From: Acinetobacter sp. NCu2D-2
GTDB taxonomy: Bacteria > Pseudomonadota > Gammaproteobacteria > Pseudomonadales > Moraxellaceae
NCBI RefSeq assembly: GCF_001647675.1
Contig: NZ_CP015594.1
Coordinates: forward strand, 1,054,001-1,118,000
DNA length: 64,000 nucleotides
Direction: 5' to 3'
In this document: piece by piece, positions 17,442-27,306 of the stretch
Layout: each line of letters starts with the position of its first letter
Numbering within the stretch: position 1 is the stretch's first letter
Position numbers and translations under genes: made by a program
Notes under the pieces: generated by a model
The model's database searches: none
Told to the model about the DNA's origin: nothing
What the model saw: only the letters and a program-made list of their open reading frames with translations

Positions 17442-18419
17442 ATGTCGAATCAAGTTGATTTTCAAAAAGTCGCGCTAGAAACATTGCGTATAGAAGAACA
17501 TGCGCTACAGATTCTTGCTACTCAGATTGATGAGCGATTCACTCAAGCTTGCAAGATTATTCTTGAGGCAAAAGGTCGTTTAGTCGTGACTGGTATGGGA
17601 AAATCTGGGCACATTGGCCGCAAAATGGCAGCTACCTTTGCATCGACGGGGACACCTTCCTTCTTTATGCATCCGGGTGAAGCGGGGCATGGCGACTTGG
17701 GTATGCTGGTGAAAGGTGATGTGCTTATCGCAATTTCAAACTCCGGTAAGAGTGATGAAATTATGATGCTGATGCCATTGGTGAAGCATTTGGGTATTCC
17801 TTTAATTACCATTACAGGTGATGACCGTGGTCCTATGCCACAAAATGCTGACGTTGCATTAACTTTAGGAAATATCCAAGAAGCTTGTCCACTCGGTCTT
17901 GCACCAACATCAAGTACGACAGCAACATTGGCCTTAGGTGATGCTTTGGCGGTTGCACTTTTAGATGCCCGTGGTTTTACTTCAGATGACTTTGCACGCT
18001 CTCATCCTGCGGGCGCACTCGGCAAACGTTTACTTTTGCATGTGAAACATTTAATGCATACCGGCGAAGATTTACCAAAAGTTTCTCCTCAAACACCAAT
18101 GAATCAAGTGCTTTATGAGATTTCCAATAAGCGTTTAGGTCTCACCACAATTGTGGATGACAATGATGTTTTACTGGGTATTTTCACTGATGGTGATTTG
18201 CGTCGTTTGATTGATAAACAGCAAGGTTTTGATGTGAATTTGGCTATTGAAGAAGTCATGGTAAAAAATCCACAAACCATTTCGCAAGAAGCCCGTGCTG
18301 TGGAAGCATTAGAGCGTATGAACGCGAGAAAAATTTCACAATTTGTAGTTGTTGATGATGCCAATAAAGTGATTGGTGTAATCAGTATGCATGATCTGAT
18401 TCAAGCTGGGGTAAATTAA
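17442..18419 (+). CDS. kdsD: arabinose-5-phosphate isomerase
   Basis: First committed step of Kdo synthesis: interconverts ribulose 5-phosphate and arabinose 5-phosphate. About 325 residues. An N-terminal SIS sugar-isomerase domain (about 35-170) has GMGKSGHIGRKMAATFASTGTPSFFMHPGEAGHGDLGM and ISNSGKSDE. Two CBS domains follow (about 205-325). I prefer ATG 17442 (MSNQVDFQ); a TTG at 17430 has a better-placed AAAGG and cannot be excluded. It is the first gene of the kdsD-kdsC-lptC-lptA-lptB operon, with only 3 bp before kdsC. Confidence 0.96.
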   Translation: MSNQVDFQKVALETLRIEEHALQILATQIDERFTQACKIILEAKGRLVVTGMGKSGHIGRKMAATFASTGTPSFFMHPGEAGHGDLGMLVKGDVLIAISNSGKSDEIMMLMPLVKHLGIPLITITGDDRGPMPQNADVALTLGNIQEACPLGLAPTSSTTATLALGDALAVALLDARGFTSDDFARSHPAGALGKRLLLHVKHLMHTGEDLPKVSPQTPMNQVLYEISNKRLGLTTIVDDNDVLLGIFTDGDLRRLIDKQQGFDVNLAIEEVMVKNPQTISQEARAVEALERMNARKISQFVVVDDANKVIGVISMHDLIQAGVN

Positions 18420-18422
18420 TTC

Positions 18423-18962
18423 ATGGCATCTTACGTTTTATTGGAACAAGCACGTCATATTGAAGCGTTAGTGCTTGATGTCGATGGTATTTTAAGTGAT
18501 GGTTTTGTGACATTGACCAATACAGGGGATGAACTTAAATCCTTTGATATTCGTGATGGACTGGGGATGAAACTGGTTCAGCAAGCGGGTCTTAAAGTCA
18601 TTATCATCACAGGTCGTAAGAGCAATATTGTTGATAAACGTATGTCAGCACTTGGTGTAGATTTGGTTTATCAAGGCCGTGAAGATAAAGGTGTTGCACT
18701 GCGTGAAGCATGTGCAGAGTTAAACCTTGAGCCTGAAGATTGCCTATATATGGGTGACGATTGGCCTGATCTTTCTGCATTTGCCATTGCAGGGATGAAA
18801 GTAACTGTGCCAAATGGTCATGTTGAAGTACGTCGCCGTGCCGATTTAGTCACTCAGGCAATGGGCGGTCGTGGTGCAGTACGTGAGATCTGTGACATGT
18901 TGCTTATGGCAAAAGGTAAGTACGAAGAGTTACTTGAAAAATATACGCGTACGCCTTATTAA
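18423..18962 (+). CDS. kdsC: 3-deoxy-D-manno-octulosonate 8-phosphate phosphatase
   Basis: HAD-superfamily phosphatase that releases Kdo from Kdo-8-phosphate for lipid A core assembly. 179 residues, the family length. Motif I is LDVDGILSDG (about 18-27) with nucleophile and acid Asp; motif II Thr is in VIITGRKS (about 60-67); the later motifs are the Lys in EDKGVAL and YMGDDWPDLSAF (about 102-113). It has no cap domain, as expected for this tetrameric type. It lies between kdsD and lptC in the same operon. Confidence 0.97.
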   Translation: MASYVLLEQARHIEALVLDVDGILSDGFVTLTNTGDELKSFDIRDGLGMKLVQQAGLKVIIITGRKSNIVDKRMSALGVDLVYQGREDKGVALREACAELNLEPEDCLYMGDDWPDLSAFAIAGMKVTVPNGHVEVRRRADLVTQAMGGRGAVREICDMLLMAKGKYEELLEKYTRTPY

Positions 18963-18994
18963 TATTTTAAACCGTTGGAATTAGTACACCGCTT

Positions 18995-19543
18995 ATGGAT
19001 ACAAAAGTTTTATATATCACTGCGATTGTGATCGCATCTGTAAGTGGTGGTTATTACTATTTCAGTGGTAAAGGCAATAAACTTGATGCTGATTCAGCAC
19101 GCAGCATGACCTATTCTGCCAAGCAAATTCAGTTAACCCAAACAGATGAGCAAGGGCAGTTGTATATTCGTGCTCAAGTTGATGGGCTTGAGCAAGATAT
19201 GCAAAAGAAAACCACAAAATTGACCAATTTAAATGCGTCTACATATGCGAATAATAAAGTGGATGCGACATTTTTAGCCAAACAAGCGAACGGCTATGAT
19301 GACAATACAAAAGTCGTACTTTCTCAACATGTTATCGCCACAAAATTAATGCAAAATGGGCAATTAAAGTTCCAGACAACCGAATTGACTGCTTATCCTA
19401 AAACACGTGAAATTATCACAGATAAAACAGTGAACGTAGAATCTCCACAAGCTGAATTTGTAAGCCAAGGTCTTAAAGCGAATTTAAATGAAGGCCAATA
19501 TGAGTTTACAAATATTCGAGGAAAGTATGAACCTAACTCTTAA
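18995..19543 (+). CDS. lptC: LPS export ABC transporter periplasmic protein LptC
   Basis: 182-residue bitopic protein: one N-terminal membrane helix (VLYITAIVIASVSGGYYYF, about 4-22) and a periplasmic beta-jellyroll. It accepts LPS from LptBFG and passes it to LptA. Sequence is poorly conserved in this family; the call rests on length, topology, the repeated short beta strands and the position between kdsC and lptA. Its 3' end overlaps the lptA start by 17 bp, giving translational coupling. Confidence 0.94.
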   Translation: MDTKVLYITAIVIASVSGGYYYFSGKGNKLDADSARSMTYSAKQIQLTQTDEQGQLYIRAQVDGLEQDMQKKTTKLTNLNASTYANNKVDATFLAKQANGYDDNTKVVLSQHVIATKLMQNGQLKFQTTELTAYPKTREIITDKTVNVESPQAEFVSQGLKANLNEGQYEFTNIRGKYEPNS

Positions 19544-20093
19544 ATCAATGCTGACTAAAACTTTCCTTCAGCGTATGGCACTTGTCACGGCATGTGGCTT
19601 TGCCATTGTACCTGCTTATGCAATTCCATCCGATCGTCAGCAGCCAATCACTTTGGTTGCAGACCGCGCGACATTTAATGAACGCACGGGTGTAACTACC
19701 TATTCTGGTAATGTCATCATTGAGCAAGGGACAATGAAGCTGCAAGCGGCATCAATTGTCGCGAACTTAAACTCGAAAAAAGAAATCAGTAATATCACGG
19801 CTTCAGGTAGTCCAGCGCGTTTTCAACAGAAAACCGATGCTGCCAAAGGTTTAGCCAAAGGTCAGGCTCAAAAGATTGTTTATAATGCAGAAACAGGCAT
19901 TATTACCTTGTCTGGTAATGCTTTCTTAGAACAAGATGGCGCAAGTATTCGTGGTAATACCTTGAAGTACAGTATGAACAAGGGTGATATTGAAGCAACA
20001 GGTACACCGAATAAAACTGGTTCATCTACTGGTCGTGTAAAAATTGTGATTCCGCCATCAAGCTCTAAATCATTCCCTGGAGTACGTGATTAA
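19527..20093 (+). CDS. lptA: LPS transport periplasmic protein LptA
   Basis: Forms the periplasmic bridge that carries LPS from LptC to LptD. About 188 residues. A signal peptide ends after AYA (about 31), then the OstA-like jellyroll [35 protein letters not shown] and later [21 protein letters not shown] segments. I chose ATG 19527 because GAGGAAAG sits just upstream and the signal peptide then starts correctly; the longer frame from 19488 is read-back into lptC. Its stop overlaps the lptB start (TAATG). Confidence 0.95.
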   Translation: MNLTLKSMLTKTFLQRMALVTACGFAIVPAYAIPSDRQQPITLVADRATFNERTGVTTYSGNVIIEQGTMKLQAASIVANLNSKKEISNITASGSPARFQQKTDAAKGLAKGQAQKIVYNAETGIITLSGNAFLEQDGASIRGNTLKYSMNKGDIEATGTPNKTGSSTGRVKIVIPPSSSKSFPGVRD

Positions 20094-20833
20094 TGGATCA
20101 GTCACAAGTACAGACTTTATGTATTAAACATCTGGCCAAAAACTACAACAAACGTTGGGTGGTCAAAGATGTTTCATTTAGCATGCAAAGCGGACAAATT
20201 GTCGGTTTACTCGGTCCAAATGGTGCAGGTAAAACCACAAGTTTCTATATGGTTGTAGGGCTTGTACGTATGGATAAAGGGGAGATTTATCTTGATGATC
20301 TAGATTTATCCGACCTTGCTATGCATGAACGTGCACGTAAGGGTATTGGTTATCTACCACAAGAAGCTTCTATTTTTAGAAAATTAACCATTTCTGAAAA
20401 TATCATGGCGATTCTTGAAACGCGCAAAGATTTAAATAAAGCACAGCGTCAGCAGCGCTTAACTGAACTTTTAGCCGATTTTAAAATCACCCATATTAAA
20501 GATTCACTCGGTATGAGTGTGTCGGGTGGTGAACGCCGTCGTGCTGAGATTGCCCGTGCGTTAGCTGCAGATCCGAAATTCATGCTATTGGATGAACCTT
20601 TTGCTGGGGTCGATCCAATTTCGGTGGGTGATATTAAAGACATTATCACCACCTTAAAAGATCGTGGTATTGGTGTTTTAATTACCGACCATAATGTGCG
20701 TGAAACCTTAGCTATTTGTGAGCATGCTTACATCGTGAGTGAAGGCTCGGTAATTGCAGAAGGCGCACCACATGAGATTCTAGAAAATGAAACAGTGCGT
20801 AGAGTTTATCTTGGTGATGATTTTACGGTTTAA
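20093..20833 (+). CDS. lptB: LPS export ABC transporter ATP-binding protein LptB
   Basis: 246-residue ATPase that powers LPS extraction by LptBFG. Walker A is GPNGAGKT (about 41-48), signature VSGGERRR (about 143-150), Walker [13 protein letters not shown] (about 163-174), and the H-loop His is in [10 protein letters not shown]. The end of the protein ([10 protein letters not shown]) is typical of LptB. It is the last gene of the operon; a terminator follows and rpoN, its usual neighbour in many gammaproteobacteria, is absent here. Confidence 0.97.
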   Translation: MDQSQVQTLCIKHLAKNYNKRWVVKDVSFSMQSGQIVGLLGPNGAGKTTSFYMVVGLVRMDKGEIYLDDLDLSDLAMHERARKGIGYLPQEASIFRKLTISENIMAILETRKDLNKAQRQQRLTELLADFKITHIKDSLGMSVSGGERRRAEIARALAADPKFMLLDEPFAGVDPISVGDIKDIITTLKDRGIGVLITDHNVRETLAICEHAYIVSEGSVIAEGAPHEILENETVRRVYLGDDFTV

Positions 20834-20854
20834 GCTGTTTTGATTTTCTTCGAT

Positions 20855-20897
20855 ACCCACAACTTAGACTTCTGTTTAGGTTTGTGGGATTTTTTCG
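20855..20897 (+). terminator. terminator of the kds-lpt operon
   Basis: An outer stem CCCACAA / TTTGTGGG and a weaker inner stem, followed by ATTTTTTCG, about 25 bp past the lptB stop. Confidence 0.7.
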
Positions 20898-20976
20898 TCA
20901 TTAACATCTTAAAAGTGAATAATTTTTAATATGTTTTTGATATATTGTTAGTTAAAAAATACGAAACATAATAACC

Positions 20977-22521
20977 ATGCTATTAAGAGCACATCATTTT
21001 CAACATCGAAACAGGCATTCAAAAAGAGCCAAACAGGCATTTATTTTACTGTTATTGCCTTTGCAAATGTCATTAGTGCATGCTGAAAATCCTAAAAGTT
21101 ATTTTGAAAATATCAAAAACGGTATTGGTAGATTTATAGCACCTGAACCGACAAGGTCAGGATATAAAATTGATATTAGTGAACTAAGTAATTACCAGCT
21201 CGATACTTCTAAAGTGCAAGAATTACCACGCGTGGGATTTGTACAACAGCAGAATCAAAATGCATCGATGTCAAATACGATGGGCACTTCATCTAAGCTC
21301 GATTTAAACCAAGCTGTCCATATTGCCGTACAACGTCGTCCTGAAATCACCCAAAGTATTTCCAGCTTGTCCTCACAGATGGCAAATATTGATGTGGCTA
21401 AAGCTGCTTACTATCCGCAAATTTCGGGTGGTGTGGGTACAGCAGATTTAACCAAAGGCGAGCGTGGTCGTCAGCTTGTTTCACTGAATGCGACGCAAAT
21501 GCTGTACGATTTTGGCAAGGTGAAAACCAGCGTCAATATTGAAGAAGCGAAATTGCAACAAGAGCAAGCACGTGTTTTAGTGGCTTTAGATGATATTGCT
21601 TTCGATGTGGCTAATGCCATCGTCAATATTAAGCGCTATCAGGAAATCACCAAAATTGCCCGTCAACAAATTGCGGGTATCGCAAGAATTGCGGAAATTG
21701 CCAATCTACGTGCAAAGGCGGGGATTAGTAGTCAGGCCGATCCAATTCAAGCGCAATCAAATTTAGAAGCGGCTGAAAGTAACTTGATTGTTCAGCAAAC
21801 TCAGCTTCGACAATATCAACAACGTTTACGCACTTTACTCGGTTTTGATGTTTCCAATGTGGAATGGGATTTACCCATTAGCTTAGTGGAAAATGCTCAT
21901 CTCTATGAAGAACCGAACTTTAGTAAGATTCCTTCATTAATGCTGGCACAATCTGGTGTAGATGTGGCGCGTTTGCAAAAAGATCAGGCTCGACTCTCTG
22001 CCATGCCAACCATCAATATCAAAGGCAGTGTCAGCCAAGCGATCAATGGACGTAACCCAAATAACAATGAAGATGATGGATTATATAATTCGATCATGAT
22101 TGAAGCGAATAGTAATCTGTATCAAGGCGGTGCATCACGCTCGCAAACACGTGCAGCCAGCTATGCAGAAGAAGCTGCACGGGCACAAGTCAATACCGCT
22201 TATTTGGATGTACTTGATCAAGTACGTTTAATCCGCGAAGATATTGAAAATAAACAAAAACAAATGGATATTCTTTCACAGCGCCGTCAAACAACTGTGC
22301 GTACCAAAGAGCTTTATCAAGAACAATATAAATTAGGTACACGTACTGTTGTCGACCTGTTGAATGCCGAACAAGCCATTCATAGCGCGGCACAGGAAAT
22401 CGAATCTGCACGCTACGATATTTATTCATCTTTAGTGCAATACGTTCAGGTTACTGGACGTTCACGTGATACCTATGATCTTAACCGTATTTCTATTCAG
22501 GGGTTTGAAGTTCAGCCATGA
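20977..22521 (+). CDS. TolC-family outer-membrane channel of a type I secretion system
   Basis: 514-residue outer-membrane efflux protein, the exit duct of the secretion system encoded with the next two genes. An unusually basic N-terminus (MLLRAHHFQHRNRHSKRAK) precedes the signal-peptide hydrophobic core ending near VHA (about 36). Two OEP repeats follow, with long coiled helices (for example KTSVNIEEAKLQQEQARVLVALDDIAFDVANAI, about 185-217, and LDVLDQVRLIREDIENKQKQ, about 410). DLLNAEQAIHSAAQ near the C-terminus is a family landmark. The stop overlaps the ABC gene start by 4 bp (ATGA). Confidence 0.93.
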   Translation: MLLRAHHFQHRNRHSKRAKQAFILLLLPLQMSLVHAENPKSYFENIKNGIGRFIAPEPTRSGYKIDISELSNYQLDTSKVQELPRVGFVQQQNQNASMSNTMGTSSKLDLNQAVHIAVQRRPEITQSISSLSSQMANIDVAKAAYYPQISGGVGTADLTKGERGRQLVSLNATQMLYDFGKVKTSVNIEEAKLQQEQARVLVALDDIAFDVANAIVNIKRYQEITKIARQQIAGIARIAEIANLRAKAGISSQADPIQAQSNLEAAESNLIVQQTQLRQYQQRLRTLLGFDVSNVEWDLPISLVENAHLYEEPNFSKIPSLMLAQSGVDVARLQKDQARLSAMPTINIKGSVSQAINGRNPNNNEDDGLYNSIMIEANSNLYQGGASRSQTRAASYAEEAARAQVNTAYLDVLDQVRLIREDIENKQKQMDILSQRRQTTVRTKELYQEQYKLGTRTVVDLLNAEQAIHSAAQEIESARYDIYSSLVQYVQVTGRSRDTYDLNRISIQGFEVQP

Positions 22522-24656
22522 GTAATACCTTAAATTATCAGCCGTGGCTTCAAGCGGTTCTGAATATTGCCAAACATTATCGGATAGAACCGTCTGAAGA
22601 GCGTATTCGTTTACAGTTGGATTGGAATCAACACGAAAATATTGATGAACTGCTCAATGTGGTGACACGTCAGATTGGTTTAAATGTCCGTAAAAGTCCA
22701 TTTGATGCCGCTATGCTGAATCCATGGCGCTTACCATTATTGGTTGAATTTGAAAATGGTGAAGTCGGTGTGATTGATCGCATCGATAATGAAGGCAATG
22801 CCAGCGTTCAGCTCAGCGGTGATGAAGGTCTGTCACAAGTCTTCGATTTGGAGCGTTTAAAACAAGGTGCAAAACATCTTTATATTTTACGTCCTGAATC
22901 ATCGGTGCCTGATGCACGTATTGATGAATATATCAAACCTTACGAGAAAAACTGGTTCTGGTCGATTGTTCTGAATGACTGGAAGCGTTATATCGACGTC
23001 ATGTTTGCATCACTGATTGCAAACATTCTGGCATTGGCAACCATTGTCTTTTCAATGAACGTCTATGACCGTGTCGTTCCATCTCAATCTGTTTCCACAC
23101 TTTGGGTCTTGGCCGGGGGGGTACTCATTGCTGCAATCTTTGAGTTTACTTTACGTGTCTCTCGTATTTATTTGTCGGACATTATTGGTAAACGAGCGGA
23201 TTTAAAAATTTCTGATCGTGTATTTGGTCACGCATTGCGAATTAAAAACAAAGAACGTTCTAAATCGACAGGTACCTTTATTTCACAAATTCGTGAACTT
23301 GAAGGTGTACGTGAATTGGTGACCTCAACCACAGTCACTGCGATTGCCGATTTACCATTCTTTTTCCTGTTCTTAGGCATTTTCTGGTTGATTGGTGGTC
23401 ATCTGTTCTGGGTCATGGTGTTGGTCGTGCCATTGATGATTTTGCCTGGGATTTTGGCACAGAAAAAACTTGCAGAACTCGCACAATTAGGTATGCGTGA
23501 ATCTTCGATTCGTAATGCGCTTTTGGTTGAATCTGTTCAAGGTATTGAAGACATCAAGTTATTACGTGCTGAATCACGCTTCCAAAACCAATGGAACCAC
23601 ATGAATGAAGTGTCTGCTGATGTCAGCATGCAACAACGTAAAATTGTGGGCTTGATGACGGCATGGACGCAAAAAATTCAAGGTTTAACCTTTGCGATTG
23701 TGGTACTTGTCGGTGCATTTGCAGTCATGGATGGGGATATGACCACGGGTTCACTTGTGGCTTGTTCTATTCTCTCTTCACGTATGTTAGCGCCTATTTC
23801 ACAAATCACAGGCGTTTTAGGACGTTTGCAGCAAGCTAAAGTTGCTAAAAATGGTCTAGATGAGCTGATGAAAAAGCCTGTGGATCAGCCTGACTACTCT
23901 CACTTAATTCATCGTCCTGCTTTAAATGGTGATTATGAGTTAAGCGGTGTGGTATTCAAATACGGTGAAGATGATCCAAAACCAAGTGTTGTAATTCCAA
24001 AATTGGAAATCAAACATGGTGAAAAAATTGCGATTTTAGGTCGTAATGGTGCAGGTAAATCGACACTTTTACAGTTACTTTCAGGCATGCAAACCCCAGT
24101 ACAAGGTAAAGTCAAGCTCGATGGGATTGACATGAGTTTGATCGACCCATCTGATGTGCGTCGCGATATGGGCTTACTCAATCAAAATGCGCATCTGTTC
24201 TACGGTACGATTCGTGAGAACCTGACTTTAGGTGCAGCACTAGCAACCGATCAGCAAATTTTAGAAGCTTTGCAAATCACCGGTGCAATCGCATTTGTTC
24301 AAGAGAAAAAAGAAGGTTTAGATCATATTATTCTTGAGGGCGGTGTAGGTTTCTCGGGTGGTCAACGTCAGGCACTGTTACTTGCACGACTTTTGATCCG
24401 TAAGCCAAAAATTTTATTGTTAGATGAACCAACAGCAGCTATTGATGATGTTTCTGAAAAACAATTAATCGATCATCTCAAAGGCTACTTAACCAATCGT
24501 ACGATGGTAGTTGCAACCCATCGCCGTGCAGTATTGGAGTTGGTTGACCGTATCATAGTGGTCAATGACGGTAAAATTGTGATGGATGGACCACGTGATC
24601 AAATTCTAAATCAGTCACAAGGTGGAGCGAAACGTGCAGTTGGAGCAAACGGATGA
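22518..24656 (+). CDS. type I secretion ABC permease/ATPase with inactive C39-like domain (LapB-like)
   Basis: 712-residue inner-membrane exporter. Residues 1-140 are a C39-peptidase-like domain without the catalytic cysteine, as in exporters of RTX and giant adhesin substrates that keep their C-terminal signal. Six membrane helices cover about 160-440. The nucleotide-binding domain has Walker A GRNGAGKST (about 507), signature FSGGQRQ (about 612) and Walker B ILLLDEPTAAIDD (about 632). It overlaps both neighbours by 4 bp. No RTX or adhesin substrate gene is next to it, so the cargo must be encoded elsewhere. Confidence 0.93.
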   Translation: MSNTLNYQPWLQAVLNIAKHYRIEPSEERIRLQLDWNQHENIDELLNVVTRQIGLNVRKSPFDAAMLNPWRLPLLVEFENGEVGVIDRIDNEGNASVQLSGDEGLSQVFDLERLKQGAKHLYILRPESSVPDARIDEYIKPYEKNWFWSIVLNDWKRYIDVMFASLIANILALATIVFSMNVYDRVVPSQSVSTLWVLAGGVLIAAIFEFTLRVSRIYLSDIIGKRADLKISDRVFGHALRIKNKERSKSTGTFISQIRELEGVRELVTSTTVTAIADLPFFFLFLGIFWLIGGHLFWVMVLVVPLMILPGILAQKKLAELAQLGMRESSIRNALLVESVQGIEDIKLLRAESRFQNQWNHMNEVSADVSMQQRKIVGLMTAWTQKIQGLTFAIVVLVGAFAVMDGDMTTGSLVACSILSSRMLAPISQITGVLGRLQQAKVAKNGLDELMKKPVDQPDYSHLIHRPALNGDYELSGVVFKYGEDDPKPSVVIPKLEIKHGEKIAILGRNGAGKSTLLQLLSGMQTPVQGKVKLDGIDMSLIDPSDVRRDMGLLNQNAHLFYGTIRENLTLGAALATDQQILEALQITGAIAFVQEKKEGLDHIILEGGVGFSGGQRQALLLARLLIRKPKILLLDEPTAAIDDVSEKQLIDHLKGYLTNRTMVVATHRRAVLELVDRIIVVNDGKIVMDGPRDQILNQSQGGAKRAVGANG

Positions 24657-25840
24657 GTGATCAACAAGAATTAAAACGTTCGAGCAAACTGAAGTTTCAT
24701 GAGCCACCATTACCTAAAGCAAGCTTGATCATTTGGATCATTGGTATCGGATTACTGATTTTATTGGCATGGGCATGGTTATTTAAGCTTGAGGAAGTCT
24801 CTACCGGTACAGGTAAAGTCATTCCATCTTCAAAAGAGCAGGTGATTCAGTCTTTGGAAGGCGGGATTTTAACCAAGCTCAATGTCAAAGAAGGTCAAAT
24901 TGTGGAACAAGGTCAAACCCTTGCACAGCTTGATCCTACGCGTTTAGAGTCTAACGTGGGTGAGTCAGAATCACTTTTGATTTCATCTCGAGCGACCGCT
25001 GCGCGATTAAAAGCTGAAGTCAACGGTACACCATTGGTGTTCCCACCTGAAGTGTTAAAAGATCCGAAACTGGTCGCAGAAGAAACGGCTCTTTACCAAT
25101 CTCGTCGTGCAAACTTAGAAGAATCATTGGCAGGTTTAAAACAGGCTTTGGTTTTGGTTCAACAAGAACTTGAGATGACGGAACCACTGGTAGCTAAAGG
25201 TGCTGCGAGTGAGGTAGAGGTGCTACGTTTAAAACGTCAGGCCAATGAACTTCGTAATCAAATGAATGACATTCGTAACCAATACTATGTCAAATCTCGT
25301 GAAGAATTGTCGAAAGCCAATACGGATGTTGGGACACAACAACAAGTGGTTCGGGGTAAATCAGATACTTTAAGTCGTACTGTATTTAAGTCACCTGTAC
25401 GTGGTGTGGTGAAAGAAATTGATGTGATGACCTTAGGTGGTGTGGTACCGCAAAACGGTAAAATTATGACCATCGTTCCGCTTGATGAAAAGCTATTGGT
25501 TGAAGCACGTATTTCACCGCGAGATATTGCGTTTATTCGTCCGGATCAAGAAGCATTGGTAAAAATCACAGCCTATGATTATTCAATTTATGGTGGCTTA
25601 AAAGGTAAGGTGACTGTGATTTCACCGGATACTTTACGTGATGAAGTGAAACAAGATCAGTTCTACTATCGTGCTTATATCCGTACTGATAGCGACAAAT
25701 TACGCAATAAAGCGGGTGAGGAATTTAATATCACACCGGGTATGGTGGCAACGGTAGATATTCGTACAGGTGAAAAAACCGTATTGGATTACTTAATCAA
25801 ACCGTTTAACAAAGCCAAAGAAGCACTACGTGAACGTTAA
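24653..25840 (+). CDS. HlyD-family type I secretion adaptor
   Basis: 395-residue membrane fusion protein linking the ABC exporter to TolC. One membrane helix near the N-terminus (LIIWIIGIGLLILLAWAWLF, about 25-44), a biotinyl-lipoyl half-motif IQSLEGGILTKLNVKEGQIVEQGQTLAQLDP (about 64-94), a long helical hairpin (about 100-230), the second lipoyl half (TVFKSPVRGVVKEIDVMTLGGVVPQNGKIM) and a C-terminal beta barrel. Overlaps the ABC gene by 4 bp; followed by a strong terminator. Confidence 0.94.
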   Translation: MSDQQELKRSSKLKFHEPPLPKASLIIWIIGIGLLILLAWAWLFKLEEVSTGTGKVIPSSKEQVIQSLEGGILTKLNVKEGQIVEQGQTLAQLDPTRLESNVGESESLLISSRATAARLKAEVNGTPLVFPPEVLKDPKLVAEETALYQSRRANLEESLAGLKQALVLVQQELEMTEPLVAKGAASEVEVLRLKRQANELRNQMNDIRNQYYVKSREELSKANTDVGTQQQVVRGKSDTLSRTVFKSPVRGVVKEIDVMTLGGVVPQNGKIMTIVPLDEKLLVEARISPRDIAFIRPDQEALVKITAYDYSIYGGLKGKVTVISPDTLRDEVKQDQFYYRAYIRTDSDKLRNKAGEEFNITPGMVATVDIRTGEKTVLDYLIKPFNKAKEALRER

Positions 25841-25852
25841 TTGGATCATGTT

Positions 25853-25882
25853 AAAAAGCCCCGATAAATGCGGGGCTTTTTT
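25853..25882 (+). terminator. terminator of the type I secretion operon
   Basis: AAAAAGCCCCGATAA-ATG-CGGGGCTTTTTT, 12 bp after the HlyD stop. Confidence 0.92.
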
Positions 25883-25939
25883 ATGTCTGCGAGTAAAACA
25901 CGCTATAATTCAAAAGATTTATTTGTAATTTAATATCCC

Positions 25940-26539
25940 ATGCCATTTACGATTTCAAGTTTGGTCAGTTATGAAGAAGACATTAAGAAAAGTCGATTTC
26001 AGGCATTTGCAGTTCCTGTAGAAAATGAGCAGGACGTTAAAGATTTTTTAGAAGCTTATAAAGATATTAGTACCACCCATCAATGTTGGGCATGGAAAAT
26101 CGGTCATCAGGTTCGATTTAATGATGATGGTGAGCCATCAGGTACCGCAGGTCGTCCTATTTTAGCCACCATTGAAGGTAATGAACTAACTAATGTACTC
26201 GTATTAGTCAACCGATGGTATGGTGGTATTAAACTCGGTACAGGTGGTCTTGTCCGTGCATATGGCGGTTGTGCAGGGCAATGCTTACTTTTGGCTGAGA
26301 AAATTGAGCTGATAGAAAAGCAGAAAGTGAAATTCCATTGCCTTTTTAATGAATGGGCAATTTTTCAATATGAATTGAATCAGCAAGGTATTGAATATAC
26401 AGAAACGTATCAAGCTGATGGGGTATCTGTAGAAGCGCAAATGCAAACACATCAAATCCAACCCTTTGCACTCAAAGTTCAAGATGTAAGTCGTGGACGT
26501 GAACGTTTAATAATTGTTGAAGAGCCACAAGATGACTGA
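25940..26539 (+). CDS. YigZ/IMPACT-family protein
   Basis: 199-residue cytoplasmic protein of the conserved YigZ (IMPACT N-terminal) family. It carries the family landmarks HQCWAWKIG (about 48), DDGEPSGTAGRPIL (about 65-78) and VNRWYGGIKLGTGGLVRAYGG (about 92-112), plus a C-terminal DUF1949-like ferredoxin fold. Its biochemical role is not settled; the eukaryotic relative regulates GCN2. The 3' end overlaps the next gene by 8 bp. Confidence 0.92.
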   Translation: MPFTISSLVSYEEDIKKSRFQAFAVPVENEQDVKDFLEAYKDISTTHQCWAWKIGHQVRFNDDGEPSGTAGRPILATIEGNELTNVLVLVNRWYGGIKLGTGGLVRAYGGCAGQCLLLAEKIELIEKQKVKFHCLFNEWAIFQYELNQQGIEYTETYQADGVSVEAQMQTHQIQPFALKVQDVSRGRERLIIVEEPQDD

Positions 26540-27164
26540 ACAAGATCCATTACTTAAATATCGTGAACAACATAAGCATCGTTTAAATTATATGCCTTGG
26601 CTATATTGGTCATTAAAACCTAAAAATCGAGTATGGGCTGACCAGTGGCAACAAGAATATCAAGATTATTTGCGTGAAATGGAAACTGTAGAAATTGGCA
26701 AAAACTGTTTTATTTCGCCTTTAGCGCATATCTTTGCTGAGCCGGGTCGCAAAATTACCATTGGTGATAATTGTTTTATTGCAGCAGATTGTACGCTACA
26801 TGGACCACTTGAGATTGGTCATGAAGTTGCAATTAACCATCACTGTATTTTAGATGGTGGGCGTGCAGGGATTAAATTAAATGATCAGGTACGTATCGCG
26901 GCGTATTGTCATCTTTATGCCTTTGATCACGGTATGGCATTAGATGAAGCGATTTATAAACAACCTGTCAGATCGCAAGGAATTGAGATTGGACGAGATG
27001 TTTGGCTGGGTGCGCATGTGGGTATTAAAGATGGGGTTAAAATTGCCGACCAAGCCATTGTAGGTATGAATAGTATGGTGACCAAAGATATTGGAGAAAG
27101 AATGATTGTTGGGGGAATCCCGCAAAATTTATCCGATATCGTGAATAAAACTATTTTCATTTGA
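26532..27164 (+). CDS. left-handed beta-helix O-acetyltransferase
   Basis: 210-residue acyltransferase of the hexapeptide-repeat (LbH, maltose/galactoside O-acetyltransferase-like) superfamily. Imperfect [LIV]-G-x4 repeats run from about residue 58 to 195: IGKNCFISPLAHIF, IGDNCFIAADCTL, IGHEVAINHHCIL, then IGRDVWLGAHVGIKDGVKIADQAIVGMNSMVTKDI, which ends in the conserved acetyl-CoA-binding turn. A catalytic-type His is in YAFDHGM. I chose ATG 26532 inside the end of yigZ. The acceptor sugar or other substrate is not evident. Confidence 0.85.
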   Translation: MTEQDPLLKYREQHKHRLNYMPWLYWSLKPKNRVWADQWQQEYQDYLREMETVEIGKNCFISPLAHIFAEPGRKITIGDNCFIAADCTLHGPLEIGHEVAINHHCILDGGRAGIKLNDQVRIAAYCHLYAFDHGMALDEAIYKQPVRSQGIEIGRDVWLGAHVGIKDGVKIADQAIVGMNSMVTKDIGERMIVGGIPQNLSDIVNKTIFI

Positions 27165-27306
27165 ATAAGATGAGCAAAGGATGGCTCATCTTTAGCGTAA
27201 AAATAACATAATCTACAAGATCGGCTACAGAATCTATTCCATTTCTCTAAGTCCTTGTGATAAGTTTAAAAATAAGCACAATTTTAATTATAAAAGTGAG
27301 GCTAAC

